Part shown: positions 23,685 to 31,632 of the stretch, piece by piece
How the letters are laid out: each line of letters opens with the position of its first letter
Position numbering within the stretch: position 1 is the first letter of the stretch
From: an uncultured Geobacter sp.
Lineage (GTDB): Bacteria; Desulfobacterota; Desulfuromonadia; Geobacterales; CAIOGM01
Assembly (NCBI GenBank): GCA_903857795.1
Contig: CAIOGM010000084.1
Location: 1-38,291, forward strand
Direction: 5' to 3'
DNA length: 38,291 nt
Translations under genes and position numbers: made by a program
Notes under the pieces: generated by a model
Databases searched by the model: none
The model's input: the letters and a program-made list of their open reading frames with translations, nothing else
What the model was told of the DNA's origin: nothing

Positions 23685-24206
23685 TCAATGCCCGTTCCCA
23701 TGCCCTTCGCCACGATCCTTGTCATGTCCCTTACCATGATCATCACCGTGATCTCTACCGGAGTTCCCGCCGTGGTCCCCTTGATTCTTATGACCTTGGT
23801 CGTGCTGGTTGTGCTCTTTCTTCCACTGCCCATATGGTATATGCTTTTCGTGCCCATACACGGTGCGGTAGTCATGCGGCACCCGCATTACGGGCTGCGG
23901 AACATAGCGGCGATCTACCACACCCCATGGGCCACTGTAATCGCGTGACCGATACCATTGGCTGCCTCGGGGGCTCCACCAGTAGCCACTGAAGTAAAAG
24001 ACATCCGCTGGTGCTGCTGGCGCAAAGTAGACCTGACTCTGAGGAACCAGCACTATTGAAGGTGGAGCAACAGTAAGGGAAGGTGGGCCAATGTTGATAT
24101 TGATACCGACGTTGACTCCTCCTACAGCTTCACTTGCCAGTAGGCAGGTTAGCAGAACTACGAGAACGAGGTAGCTGCCCGTTGACCTATACAATCGTTC
24201 ACTCAT
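23685..24206 (-). CDS. Exported protein with His/Asp/Gly-rich tail
   Basis: 173 residues. ATG 24206 follows TAGGAGGT. A signal peptide (about 1-28) precedes GVNVGININIGPP and a Pro/Val region. A Tyr/Trp-rich block follows (FYFSGYWWSPRGSQWY). The last 50 residues alternate His, Asp, Gly and Lys and could bind metal ions. Short exported proteins with a similar Y/W block are common in Geobacter relatives, but the function is unknown. It lies alone, 223 bases after the MucR-like gene, on the same strand; no promoter is clear. Confidence 0.75.
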   Translation of the reverse strand: MSERLYRSTGSYLVLVVLLTCLLASEAVGGVNVGININIGPPSLTVAPPSIVLVPQSQVYFAPAAPADVFYFSGYWWSPRGSQWYRSRDYSGPWGVVDRRYVPQPVMRVPHDYRTVYGHEKHIPYGQWKKEHNQHDQGHKNQGDHGGNSGRDHGDDHGKGHDKDRGEGHGNGH

Positions 24207-24429
24207 GGTGGACCTCCTAATGAAACGTATGCCTGCGAGCTACAATGGCACACCAATAGAGCGTACCATACGTACCTCCCTCAGGTTCTCCTCGTATCAG
24301 TTAGTTGTGGTCTCTGACCTCAGTAGCGTCAGTACAAACTCATCACTGCGGGCATCACCTGAGCAACTACCATCACGGCACCAAAGCCGAGAAAAGAGCA
24401 TACAAGAAGACCACAGCTTTAGGGGCACG

Positions 24430-24885
24430 CTACTTCTTCTTTCCCTTACTCTTCCCAAGATTTACCTGCCTCGCGGCTCGTGCTTTCTCCAGATTAGCTC
24501 CCAGATCCATGCCTGCCGCAATTTCCTTCCTCCTGGCGGAATATGCCTTGGACATCAGGGGTTGAGTCTTCGGAATGCCAAACTGTTTCCGATAGGCGGT
24601 TGGTTTCATCTCATGGGCCTGATTGAGATGCCTTACCAGTGTCTTCATTCCACCTTTGCCGCAGATCATGCAAACAACTTCGTTGGTCCTGAATGCCTGC
24701 TTGAGGGTGATAACTGGTGCGGTTGATTCGTCTGCGACTGACTCCGAGACCATCTCTCCCGCTTCCAATGATTGCAATGCAGTATAGACCTTCTGGATCT
24801 CTGCTAACAACTCAGTAGTGGTCATTGGTGTTGTTGCTGCGTGAGCTGTGACGATCTGTTGTGCCATCTCCAAGAGTGTTGCCAT
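24430..24885 (-). CDS. MucR/Ros-family zinc-finger transcriptional regulator
   Basis: 151 residues. The central segment CMICGKGGMKTLVRHLNQAH is the C2H2-type zinc finger of the Ros/MucR family, followed by the family's TAYRKQFGIPKTQPLM motif. The tail is basic (GKSKGKKK). These proteins bind AT-rich DNA and control exopolysaccharide, motility or virulence genes. AAGGAGA precedes ATG 24885. The gene begins 19 bases after the stop of the hemerythrin gene at 24905 on the same strand, so it is probably the last gene of the hemerythrin operon. Targets might include the nearby secreted-protein genes, which is inference. Confidence 0.88.
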   Translation of the reverse strand: MATLLEMAQQIVTAHAATTPMTTTELLAEIQKVYTALQSLEAGEMVSESVADESTAPVITLKQAFRTNEVVCMICGKGGMKTLVRHLNQAHEMKPTAYRKQFGIPKTQPLMSKAYSARRKEIAAGMDLGANLEKARAARQVNLGKSKGKKK

Positions 24886-24904
24886 TTGATATTCTCCTTA
24901 ACAT

Positions 24905-25288
24905 TTAAGCAGCCAGTTTTCTGTCTACGACGAGTATGTGATTGAGCAACCATTCCCAAAGAAACTCGATCAAATCATTGCTAATCTTGCTTCTGTCATT
25001 TTCGCTCAGCCGAGCCAAATCATTTACATTCGTTCTGAAGCAGTCATGCTCAGCAATATGACTTTCGGCATGGCCGTATCCGATCTCCTGCATATATGCT
25101 TCTTCTGCACTAAAGTGTGTTCCTGTGTAACTATTAAGTTCGTCTATGGCATCTGAGACAATACGGCTGACACGCTCACCGGAGATACTGTCGTATAATC
25201 TGTTAAGAATGACAAGTAACTGCTCATGCTGGGCGTCTAGTTCTGGTATCCCGATACAATAATCGTCTGACCATATCAAAAGCGGCAT
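24905..25288 (-). CDS. Bacteriohemerythrin 1
   Basis: 127 residues, the normal single-domain length. All di-iron ligand positions can be seen: DAQH near residue 21, the pair THFSAEE (H-x3-E), SHIAEH (H-x3-H) and NHILVVD (H-x4-D). It should bind O2 reversibly at a non-haem di-iron centre, for oxygen sensing, storage or delivery. AAGGAG precedes ATG 25288. It stands upstream of the MucR-like gene by 19 bases and 75 bases after hemerythrin 2, in a run of same-strand genes. Confidence 0.93.
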   Translation of the reverse strand: MPLLIWSDDYCIGIPELDAQHEQLLVILNRLYDSISGERVSRIVSDAIDELNSYTGTHFSAEEAYMQEIGYGHAESHIAEHDCFRTNVNDLARLSENDRSKISNDLIEFLWEWLLNHILVVDRKLAA

Positions 25289-25363
25289 CGCAGGCTCCTT
25301 CTGTCGATTACTCTAGTTAATGTATTGTCCAACGTGTCAGAGAGCAAGGCTAAGCTCGTAATG

Positions 25364-25759
25364 CTAGACAACTACATCCTGTTCAACAAACTTTCTATCC
25401 TCTTCTATCTCATGACTTAGAAGCCAGTTACCGAGCACAACAATTAGTTCTCTGCAACAGTCATTGTCGGTAACGACACAACAGTTTTGCAGCTCTTTGA
25501 TTTTGTTGGCAAATGTTTGGTGCATCTCTAGGTGGGCTTCGATGTCTGCGTAATTGATATCCCTCATGTATTGCTCTTCTGAAGACATATGCTGCTCAGA
25601 ATACATCAAGAGATCGTTGATAGCCAGAGCATAATCAATCTCATCATTTGCCATGCATTTATCGTACAGTCGGTTGAACGTTTCGAACAACATCTTATGT
25701 TGACTATCTATTGCCTCGTTCTTGACTGAGTAAAAACTGTACCATTTGATGATTCCCAT
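25364..25759 (-). CDS. Bacteriohemerythrin 2
   Basis: 131 residues. The ligands are DSQH, EQHMSSEE, AHLEMH and SHEIEED, so the di-iron site is complete. The N-terminus (MGIIKWYSFYSVKNEAID) and an extra Cys-Cys pair (CCVV, CC) before the last helix distinguish it from its neighbours. It is therefore a diverged paralogue rather than a recent copy. AGGAG precedes ATG 25759. It lies between hemerythrins 1 and 3 with gaps of 75 and 92 bases. Confidence 0.92.
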   Translation of the reverse strand: MGIIKWYSFYSVKNEAIDSQHKMLFETFNRLYDKCMANDEIDYALAINDLLMYSEQHMSSEEQYMRDINYADIEAHLEMHQTFANKIKELQNCCVVTDNDCCRELIVVLGNWLLSHEIEEDRKFVEQDVVV

Positions 25760-25851
25760 TGATTACTCCTGTGAGCTCACTAGAGTTAAGCCTACCATAC
25801 ATAAACTATGTCACTAAATAATGTTTTGGCTAATACAGTATAGCTTTTTAA

Positions 25852-26235
25852 TCATATTGCATACTTCTTATCTTCCTCAGTAACGTGCTGTATCAGCCAG
25901 TTGCTCAAGAACTCTACGAGTTTGTTATCAGTATCAGGCCTGTACTGTGCCTGCCTTCTTTTGGCGAACTTGATCTCATTCGTGAAGTAGTTATGGTAGG
26001 TGATATGTTTGTCTAGGTCTTTGTACTCTGCGTCTCGCATGAGCTGCTCTTCGAACTTGAAGTGGTAATGAGTATATGATTCTAACTCTTCAGTAACTGA
26101 CTCGACTGAGTCGACGTCATTTTTACTTACACATATATCGAATAGCCTGTTTAGAATGTCAAACAGCTTCTTATGCTGAGTGTCTATCTCTTCGTTACCA
26201 ATATAATACTCATCCGACCAAGCGAATAGTGGCAT
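25852..26235 (-). CDS. Bacteriohemerythrin 3
   Basis: 127 residues with a complete ligand set: DTQH, YHFKFEE, KHITYH and QHVTEED. The N-terminus MPLFAWSDEYYIGNEEID closely parallels hemerythrin 1, so these two are the nearest pair by eye. GAGGAT precedes ATG 26235. It starts 45 bases after the membrane J-domain gene and probably shares its transcript. Confidence 0.93.
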   Translation of the reverse strand: MPLFAWSDEYYIGNEEIDTQHKKLFDILNRLFDICVSKNDVDSVESVTEELESYTHYHFKFEEQLMRDAEYKDLDKHITYHNYFTNEIKFAKRRQAQYRPDTDNKLVEFLSNWLIQHVTEEDKKYAI

Positions 26236-26280
26236 ACAATCCTCAATATACGGAAATATGAATTACTATGTTAATTTTAA

Positions 26281-26883
26281 TTACTTCTTAACATGCCTAC
26301 CAAGATATCTAATTACTCTAGTTTGTGCAAGCGGGAGCACCATAATAGCATGGAATATGAGCAGTAGACCAACGTAACCGCTTCTATCGAATCTGTATGT
26401 CAACAGAGTGTGGCGAACTAGATAGCATCCCCTCACAAACATGACTACTTCTATGATCAGCATTACCGACCTGAATGTATATATATAGCCTTCAGTGACC
26501 CATTTACTTTTGGTTCTAGTTTGCTGATGTCTACTTGCCTTGCTGTTAGAGTATCGTTCTTTTTGCGAGTATGATTGCCTACCACTATCAGCCTGCTTAC
26601 TGTTTACCTCTTCGGTACGAGAACTTCCAGTGTCTTGATTCCGACCATCGTGATTATTTTCACTTGTGACATGCAAATCTTTACCAATATAGTATTTATG
26701 GACCACTTCCCATGCTGCATTCACTTCCTTCAGTTTCTCAGTAGCTTTATATTGAAGCCGTTCATTGCTGGCATATTTATCAGGATGCCAGACATTGATC
26801 AAATCTCGGTGCGCCTGCTTGGCCTCGTCAAAGGTGGAATCAGGATTGATCTCCAGTATTTCAAAAGAGCGACTCACATCCAT
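26281..26883 (-). CDS. J-domain protein with C-terminal membrane segments
   Basis: 200 residues. Residues 1-65 are a canonical J-domain with intact HPD (INVWHPDKY). A polar, Ser/Gln/Asn-rich linker (about 75-130) follows. Two hydrophobic segments (about 137-157 and 167-187) end in a basic tail. The J-domain would face the cytosol and recruit an Hsp70 to the membrane. It heads the hemerythrin 3-2-1/mucR run, 45 bases ahead of hemerythrin 3. The linker's codon use is AT-rich like the rest of this segment. The client is unknown. Confidence 0.82.
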   Translation of the reverse strand: MDVSRSFEILEINPDSTFDEAKQAHRDLINVWHPDKYASNERLQYKATEKLKEVNAAWEVVHKYYIGKDLHVTSENNHDGRNQDTGSSRTEEVNSKQADSGRQSYSQKERYSNSKASRHQQTRTKSKWVTEGYIYTFRSVMLIIEVVMFVRGCYLVRHTLLTYRFDRSGYVGLLLIFHAIMVLPLAQTRVIRYLGRHVKK

Positions 26884-26935
26884 TTTGAACTCTCATGGTC
26901 CGGGACTACATCGTATCTCATCAGCACTCTGTTTC

Positions 26936-27222
26936 CTACTCGGCCTTGATCGTTTCAGTGGCAGCAGGCTTATCTGGAGCGGCAGGGTTCGCAACGTTCT
27001 CTGCAGTTGAGTTCTTTGTCTCTGGCTTACCCTGAGCGGATGATGATGACTGCACTACTCTTTGATGAAATCATATGTCCCGACACCCTGAACCAGAATA
27101 TACGCCGACCTGTCACCATGGACACTTACCACCCGATGGATACGCGGCGCTTTGACCTCTGCCGTCTCACCGGTGCGTAAAGTGGAAGTTTCATTCGGAT
27201 TCCGAGTTTCCACGCTAACCAT
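26936..27222 (-). pseudogene. Frameshifted remnant of an unidentified gene
   Basis: Two abutting frames in the 360-bp gap between hemerythrin 4 and the J-protein. The first (27222-27055) reads MVSVETRNPNETSTLRTG and ends GTYDFIKE with TAG; it stays open further upstream (DYFVCLTG). The second (27055-26936) begins where that stop lies (TAGTG) and encodes a Ser/Ala/Pro/Lys-rich linker-like tail. The text is protein-like in both parts. The likely history is one gene broken by a frameshift. A FecR-like beta domain is a weak guess. Confidence 0.4.
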
Positions 27223-27245
27223 TCCTGTAAGACAGACGAAGTAAT

Positions 27246-27647
27246 CTATGATATGACCTTTGGTCCAAATAAATGTTTCAGCTTCATATCTTCTGTAAGT
27301 ATATGATTAACCTTCCAATCTAAAACGAAGTCGATGAGCTTCTTCCTCTGCTCGATATCTTTATCGTCTATTTCTGCCTTGATTTTGCTCAACTTTCTCA
27401 ATAGCTGGCGATGTGATTCGACGTGTTGCTCTATTCCCTCATAACAGTTATCGACCATGAGGATACGTTCTGTCCTGAAATGAGATTTTGCAAATTGCTC
27501 TAGGTATGTGATGTACACAGCGTTATATGACCTATTGTATATCCCTTTGTCGTTATTCATCATGTCGAGAACATCAAATAAACGTCTATGCTGATCATCA
27601 AGCACTTCGTTGCCAACAGAATGGCTTTCGTCCCATTTGAAATCCAT
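27246..27647 (-). CDS. Hemerythrin-domain protein 4
   Basis: 133 residues. The ligands are present: DDQH, SHFRTE (H-x3-E), QHVESH and NHILTED. The sequence diverges most from the other three, with a DMMNNDKGIYNRS insert in place of the usual first loop. AGAGGTGAT precedes ATG 27647, and the 10-bp palindrome CTTACGTAAG (27660-27669) overlaps the ribosome-site region. It is separated from the other hemerythrins by the gene remnant and the J-protein. Confidence 0.9.
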   Translation of the reverse strand: MDFKWDESHSVGNEVLDDQHRRLFDVLDMMNNDKGIYNRSYNAVYITYLEQFAKSHFRTERILMVDNCYEGIEQHVESHRQLLRKLSKIKAEIDDKDIEQRKKLIDFVLDWKVNHILTEDMKLKHLFGPKVIS

Positions 27648-27788
27648 AGAGTATCACCTCTTACGTAAGAGTAGCAGTCAATAGCCAATAATATTAATCA
27701 TCTATCTCGACTGGCCATTTTATTTTTAAACTAATAAAGCCATCCTAAAGAAACTGTTTGGCAAGTTTACAGACCATTCCGCGCATAC

Positions 27789-27833
27789 AAAAAACTCCCC
27801 ATGTGCACAAAATTGTGTACAAACACGGAGAGT
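27789..27833 (-). terminator. Probable minus-strand terminator
   Basis: On the minus strand ACTCTCC pairs with GGGGAGT around an inner CACAA/TTGTG hairpin and is followed by six T. It would end transcripts from the 28274-28519 gene. Confidence 0.55.
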
Positions 27834-28273
27834 CTATTGTTATTGCTCAAAACTTACTGTATTCCAGTAGGTTAGAAAATTTTTGGGTGGCTGGTGGGAT
27901 GGTAACCTGATTTCCTAAAGCCCCGAAAACTCTCATATGTGTGCGATTCCAAACGATTATCCGGTGTACGATATTGAGTATCCTACACTTCTCGCCCAAA
28001 CACAAGACCGTTTTCAAAATTCCATCAGCACATTACTGACAGCATCATAACTTTAGCGTTATAAAACGGCACTCTACTTACAGTTATCACCAACATCTTT
28101 CAGCAGCATCGTCTGTGCCGCCCTACCCTTCCCTATGATCGCCTACAAGCGCAGTCCGTAGATGTGCACCCCCAGACAACCACGCCAACTGGGATCCAAA
28201 GGACCTCTCCCGTTGTATTCCTCGCCATCGATTCTCATTTCAAAGAGAACTCGCTCGACCCGTCATGGATTGC
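27834..28273. other. Intergenic stretch without recognisable gene
   Basis: About 440 AT-rich bases. No frame with gene-like codon use, no tRNA and no strong repeat are seen. Confidence 0.5.
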
Positions 28274-28519
28274 TCAGGCATAGCCATCTTCGTTCCGCCC
28301 ACCCCCACCATGAGCGCATACGGATATTTCTCGGGGCGTCAATACATACTGTTCAACTTCGAGTAGGCCATCTTCACAATCATCTCTCTCCGCACGACTG
28401 GCAGACATAAGTCTCTGGAAGGCGTACACAGGTCGGTACTGATGTCGATAGTTCCGGACCGGATTCATTTGCCCATTCAATCTACCCATCTTTCGAGTGC
28501 AGTATTCGCATTGAGACAT
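28274..28519 (-). CDS. Small protein with N-terminal C-x2-C motif, unknown
   Basis: 81 residues starting MSQCEYCTRKMGRLNGQ. The CxxC near the start and another cysteine pair later (DDCEDG, VCAHGG) could bind a metal. An AAGGAGA ribosome-binding site lies 10 bases before ATG 28519. The C-terminus is Gly-rich. No family is recognised. The good ribosome site is the main support; the overlapping plus-strand frame looks like a shadow. Confidence 0.45.
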   Translation of the reverse strand: MSQCEYCTRKMGRLNGQMNPVRNYRHQYRPVYAFQRLMSASRAERDDCEDGLLEVEQYVLTPREISVCAHGGGGRNEDGYA

Positions 28520-28779
28520 TCTGGATAATCTCCTTTTTGTCGGGCAACAGAAAAAGTTCCTAACTTAAACTAAGAGACACGTATTACCAATATCAACTAG
28601 ATTAAAAACCAATAGGGTGGCATGCCTTACATATAGAAAGTGCCGCAGAACCTTTTTTAAGGCGTTCCAAGACTATGCTTAAGAGACAGCTAATATTTTT
28701 AACTGGTAGGGAATATCGACTTCAATGATGGTGGTGTATCTGGTAAAGCTGTTGCGGTTGATACGGGGAACTGGAGGTA

Positions 28780-28830
28780 GTGTCGGAAAATTTTACAGTT
28801 GATGGAGTAAAGTGTCGGAAAACTTTACAA
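28780..28830 (+). promoter_or_regulatory. Pair of 19-bp dyads upstream of PEP-CTERM gene 2
   Basis: GTGTCGGAAAATTTTACAG (28780-28798) and GTGTCGGAAAACTTTACAA (28812-28830), start to start 32 bases, 115 bases before the sigma-54 site. They match the pair at 22194-22236. The remaining bases 28520-28779 hold nothing I can identify. Confidence 0.8.
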
Positions 28831-28944
28831 CAACTTGCTGGAGGTGCATTCATTCCAAGTATAAACGTGAAATATGCGTCAATTGCAACCGCTAACACTC
28901 TGAAATCTTGTGTATATCATTTTTGCTATTTTCCGAAAAGCATT

Positions 28945-28960
28945 GGGCGCAAATATTGCA
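28945..28960 (+). promoter_or_regulatory. Sigma-54 (-24/-12) promoter of PEP-CTERM gene 2
   Basis: GGGCGCAAATATTGCA keeps GG and GC 10 bases apart and most of the RpoN consensus (GGC at -24, TTGCA at -12). The transcript would start near 28971, 27 bases before the gene. Confidence 0.75.
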
Positions 28961-28997
28961 TAATGTCTTTAGTAGACAAAATATCTGGAGGTTTCCT

Positions 28998-29642
28998 ATG
29001 CGAAAAGTCATCCTGTCATTCGTTATCATTTTTGTCATCACCTTACCCTTGGCATTCACGGCTACTGCTTCACTTGTTACCCTTGATGTAACTGGCGTCT
29101 TGTCTTCTTCTAGCTATTTGGGAACTACGCGCCTTGCCGATAACACACCATTCTCATATACGGCCACATTTGATTCATCCAGTGGTGCAGGTTATTACCC
29201 AGTAAGCAGTCTAGTGTTTACTCTTACTGGATACGGTACATACCATATGGTATCAGGAACAACCATGAATGTCTTCGCCAGAGATAAAATTCAAACATAT
29301 GGCACATATCAAGCAGGACTAGAAAGTGGATATAACAAATATTTCTATACTAACTATAATAATTCAACTCCTTCACCTTGGTTTACAACTGATCCTTTTG
29401 TTTCGGTAACTTTTTCTAATATGTACGCACCAAGTGCCTCCCAAACACTTGTTATACCGTTTACCGAAGGAGTGTCTCTTACCGGTATAGATTGGGGTAG
29501 CAATACGACTGCTGAAGCACCAAACAGAGTAGAGCCGACTGCGGTCTATGATGCTGCAACCGTCCCCGAACCATCTACGTTGCTGCTCCTCGGCGCAGGT
29601 TTCGGTGGCCTAGCCCTCCTGAAGAGAAGATCTAAGAAGTAG
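28998..29642 (+). CDS. PEP-CTERM sorting-domain protein 2
   Basis: 214 residues. ATG 28998 follows GGAGG and gives a signal peptide (MRKVILSFVIIFVITLPLAF). The mature body is rich in Ser, Thr, Tyr and Gly and predicted beta-type. The C-terminus, VPEPSTLLLLGAGFGGLALL then KRRSKK, is a complete exosortase signal. The body shows no visible similarity to PEP-CTERM protein 1, yet sorting signal, terminator and promoter architecture match. Likely exported and processed at the cell surface under sigma-54 control. Confidence 0.92.
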   Translation: MRKVILSFVIIFVITLPLAFTATASLVTLDVTGVLSSSSYLGTTRLADNTPFSYTATFDSSSGAGYYPVSSLVFTLTGYGTYHMVSGTTMNVFARDKIQTYGTYQAGLESGYNKYFYTNYNNSTPSPWFTTDPFVSVTFSNMYAPSASQTLVIPFTEGVSLTGIDWGSNTTAEAPNRVEPTAVYDAATVPEPSTLLLLGAGFGGLALLKRRSKK

Positions 29643-29668
29643 TAACCGTATCATCACCAGAGTCATAT

Positions 29669-29710
29669 GAACCCTGTCGGATTCACTTCCCACAGGGTTC
29701 TTTCTTTTTT
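29669..29710 (+). terminator. Terminator of PEP-CTERM gene 2
   Basis: Perfect stem GAACCCTGT (29669-29677) and ACAGGGTTC (29692-29700) followed by TTTCTTTTTT. The following 29711-29940 bases show no gene. Confidence 0.9.
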
Positions 29711-29948
29711 TATCACCCCCCCATCACCGCCAACGCCTCCTTCTCAGCAGACTGCATTTTCCCTCGCCAGCACCCACGGGCATCTCCTGACCCTTCCCTC
29801 GTAAGCAGAATCGATAGCCTCCGGTTCAAGCGTCCCTCCTCTCCAGAAGATCTCTCCTTGATGGAAGGGAAGATGCAGACCGATAGAGATCCTGCCCTTC
29901 CAGTTCATTTGCAGTACGGTATACTTCTCTTGAGGGAGGTGATTCCAA

Positions 29949-30064
29949 TGCTACTCGAAGACGTTGCATTCCTGATGGTTCTTGCCGTTCTGATCTTCAT
30001 CGTTACCGCTCATTACATTCACAGATTCGATGAGCACCACGATCATGAATTCTGGGGAGAATGA
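29949..30064 (+). CDS. 38-residue single-pass membrane protein
   Basis: ATG 29949 follows GGGAGGTGATT, a near-ideal ribosome site. The product is one hydrophobic segment (LEDVAFLMVLAVLIFIVTAH) and a His/Asp/Glu-rich tail (YIHRFDEHHDHEFWGE). An upstream ATG at 29858 would add 30 residues with no ribosome site. First of three tiny genes in a row. Function unknown. Confidence 0.55.
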
Positions 30065-30094
30065 GACGGAAACCTGTGAAAGGAGGTGCCGATA

Positions 30095-30238
30095 ATGTAC
30101 CCATACCGTGAATACATCGTAATTGGGTTCATGATGGCCGCTTATTGGTTTATCAGGGCGAATTATCCTGAGATCAGGAATCTGTGCCAGAAGATTGCAG
30201 CGCATCTGCACTGGAACTTCCCACATCACCGGCACTGA
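30095..30238 (+). CDS. 47-residue membrane-associated small protein
   Basis: ATG 30095 follows AAAGGAGGTG. The sequence starts MYPYREYIVIGFMMAAYWFI, one possible membrane helix, and ends in a His-rich NFPHHRH. The gap to the previous gene is 30 bases. No family recognised. Confidence 0.5.
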   Translation: MYPYREYIVIGFMMAAYWFIRANYPEIRNLCQKIAAHLHWNFPHHRH

Positions 30239-30265
30239 CGTTCTTTCCGTATAGAGGAGTCCGCA

Positions 30266-30451
30266 ATGGACATCTTCAAGCCGCGTATGTGGTCTATCTG
30301 GGAGATCGCTTCAGCCAAGTGGGGTTCGATCCTCTTTGGAGCAATCGTCGGGATGTATTTTGCGGACTATCTTAAAGGCTACGTCTGGTTACTGGTTCTT
30401 GGTTGCGTGATCCTCTCCGTAAAGCCGATACTGAAAATGGTCAAAGAGTAG
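30266..30451 (+). CDS. 61-residue membrane protein
   Basis: ATG 30266 follows GAGGAG. The product has two short hydrophobic stretches (WGSILFGAIVGMYF and YVWLLVLGCVILSV) and a basic end (KPILKMVKE). It lies 27 bases after the previous small gene. The last of the trio; function unknown. Confidence 0.6.
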   Translation: MDIFKPRMWSIWEIASAKWGSILFGAIVGMYFADYLKGYVWLLVLGCVILSVKPILKMVKE

Positions 30452-30474
30452 TGGCTCACCCTTCATTACTCCAA

Positions 30475-30864
30475 GAGAACGATCCCAGCGACAACTACGG
30501 CTCTCCTGAACCTGTCCCGTGGCTGCTAGTCCGACAACCATTGCACTCCCCCCGATTGACTCGCTACCATCTACCACTTAGACGTTACCACCTCAATTGA
30601 GGAGTTGGCTGGAGCAAGGGAGGCATGAGCCCAGTGCTACACCACAACCGGTTGGCTATGCCTACGCTCCCCCACCGGCTCCGGTAAGAGTGTATAGCAC
30701 AGGATCCAGACTCATATGCACCGGCAGCATGCTACGCACCAAGATATTCTTATCCGCAGGCAACAAATACTTACTATGCACCTGCTCCTCGATCGTACAA
30801 CCGGCAGAGAGTATATGTTACACCGGCTGACTCTTTTACACCGCCCTACTATGTAGTGAGGTGA
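30475..30864 (+). pseudogene. Decayed gene for a Pro/Tyr-rich exported protein
   Basis: Successive frames read like pieces of one protein. First comes PATTTALLNLS, then in another frame CPVAASPTTIALPPIDSLPS with a stop, then QPVGYAYAPPPAPVRVYSTG. After a further shift comes DSYAPAACYAPRYSYPQATN and a tail ending TPPYYVVR-stop (30862-30864). The composition suits an exported or lipoprotein-type Y/P-rich protein. At least two frameshifts and one stop break it. Confidence 0.45.
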
Positions 30865-31350
30865 GGTCTGGTAAAAGTTGTCAACCACCCCGTGATTGGT
30901 ATTGTTCTGGTGTTAGATTGCTTTTTCGGGAAGATTCCACAACCGGATCATCTAAACTCCCTCGATGATCTTAGTGAATGGCAGGGGTCAGAGGGGGTCA
31001 GTTCGGTGGATAGTTGTTTGGGATTTGTTGCCAGCGGTCAGGTGGGTTCATAGTTCACCGGCGGTAACGTACCATTCAGACCACCACCATCAACGGAGTA
31101 AAGTTCGGAATAAGGTTGAAGGAATTAAGTTTGTTAAAAATTGCTAGCCTATATTTTAATGGCACATCGATTACTTGGTGCATGTAAACGTAATTTTGCA
31201 CTCACCTTTAGGCTTGGCCTGCGTAACAATGCTCACGATATCGTGATATGCGACTCCTTCTATTTTTCCGAGCGACTTGATTATCACTCGTTTTTTATTG
31301 CCGTTTTGACGCCATATTGCGACCATGAATTATCAAGGGGGTATCATGAT
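30865..31350. other. Intergenic region upstream of toxin-antitoxin pair
   Basis: About 485 AT-rich bases with no convincing gene. They contain the palindrome listed at 31233-31246 and a second one, TATCATGATA, touching the antitoxin start (31342-31351). Confidence 0.5.
31233..31246. promoter_or_regulatory. 14-bp palindrome, likely antitoxin operator
   Basis: TCACGATATCGTGA is a perfect palindrome 105 bases before the antitoxin gene. Ribbon-helix-helix antitoxins usually repress their own promoter through such sites; binding here is inference. Confidence 0.5.
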
Positions 31351-31632
31351 ATGGCACGGACAGTCACAGGAGAAAGAATCCCGGCCCGTATGCCCACGGC
31401 AGTGTATGACCGTATTGTGGAAGCTGCTCAGGCTGTCGGCGCTACGCTCAATCAGTTTCTGGTTCAATCGGCTCTGGAAAAGGCCCATGAAATTCTCGAA
31501 CGAGAGCGAGTTATCAAGCTATCCGCCACATCGGCCAAGTCACTTTTTGATCTTATGGAAAATCCCCCTGCGCCAAATGAATGTCTAATAACAGCTATGA
31601 AGCGGCATCAGGAACTTCTGTGCCCGAAATAG
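31351..31632 (+). CDS. TacA/DUF1778-family antitoxin
   Basis: 93 residues. It begins MARTVTGERIPARMPTAVYD, a ribbon-helix-helix DNA-binding start, then a helix (AAQAVGATLNQFLVQSALEKA). The C-terminal part (RVIKLSATSAKSLFDLMENPP) is the toxin-neutralising segment of this family. AAGGGGG precedes ATG 31351. The long upstream extension to 31141 is unlikely to be coding. The gene overlaps the following acetyltransferase gene by 52 bases, as typical for tacAT pairs. Confidence 0.88.
   Translation: MARTVTGERIPARMPTAVYDRIVEAAQAVGATLNQFLVQSALEKAHEILERERVIKLSATSAKSLFDLMENPPAPNECLITAMKRHQELLCPK

Noticed and set aside
27842-28000. tRNA or attachment site
   Set aside because: A GGTGGCTGGTGGGA stretch looked tRNA-like, but there is no cloverleaf, T-loop GTTCGA or direct repeat.
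31095-31125. Third copy of the PEP-CTERM upstream dyad
   Set aside because: GGAGTAAAGTTCGGAATAAGG shares some bases but lacks GTGTCGG and the TTTACAC half, and no sorting-signal gene follows.
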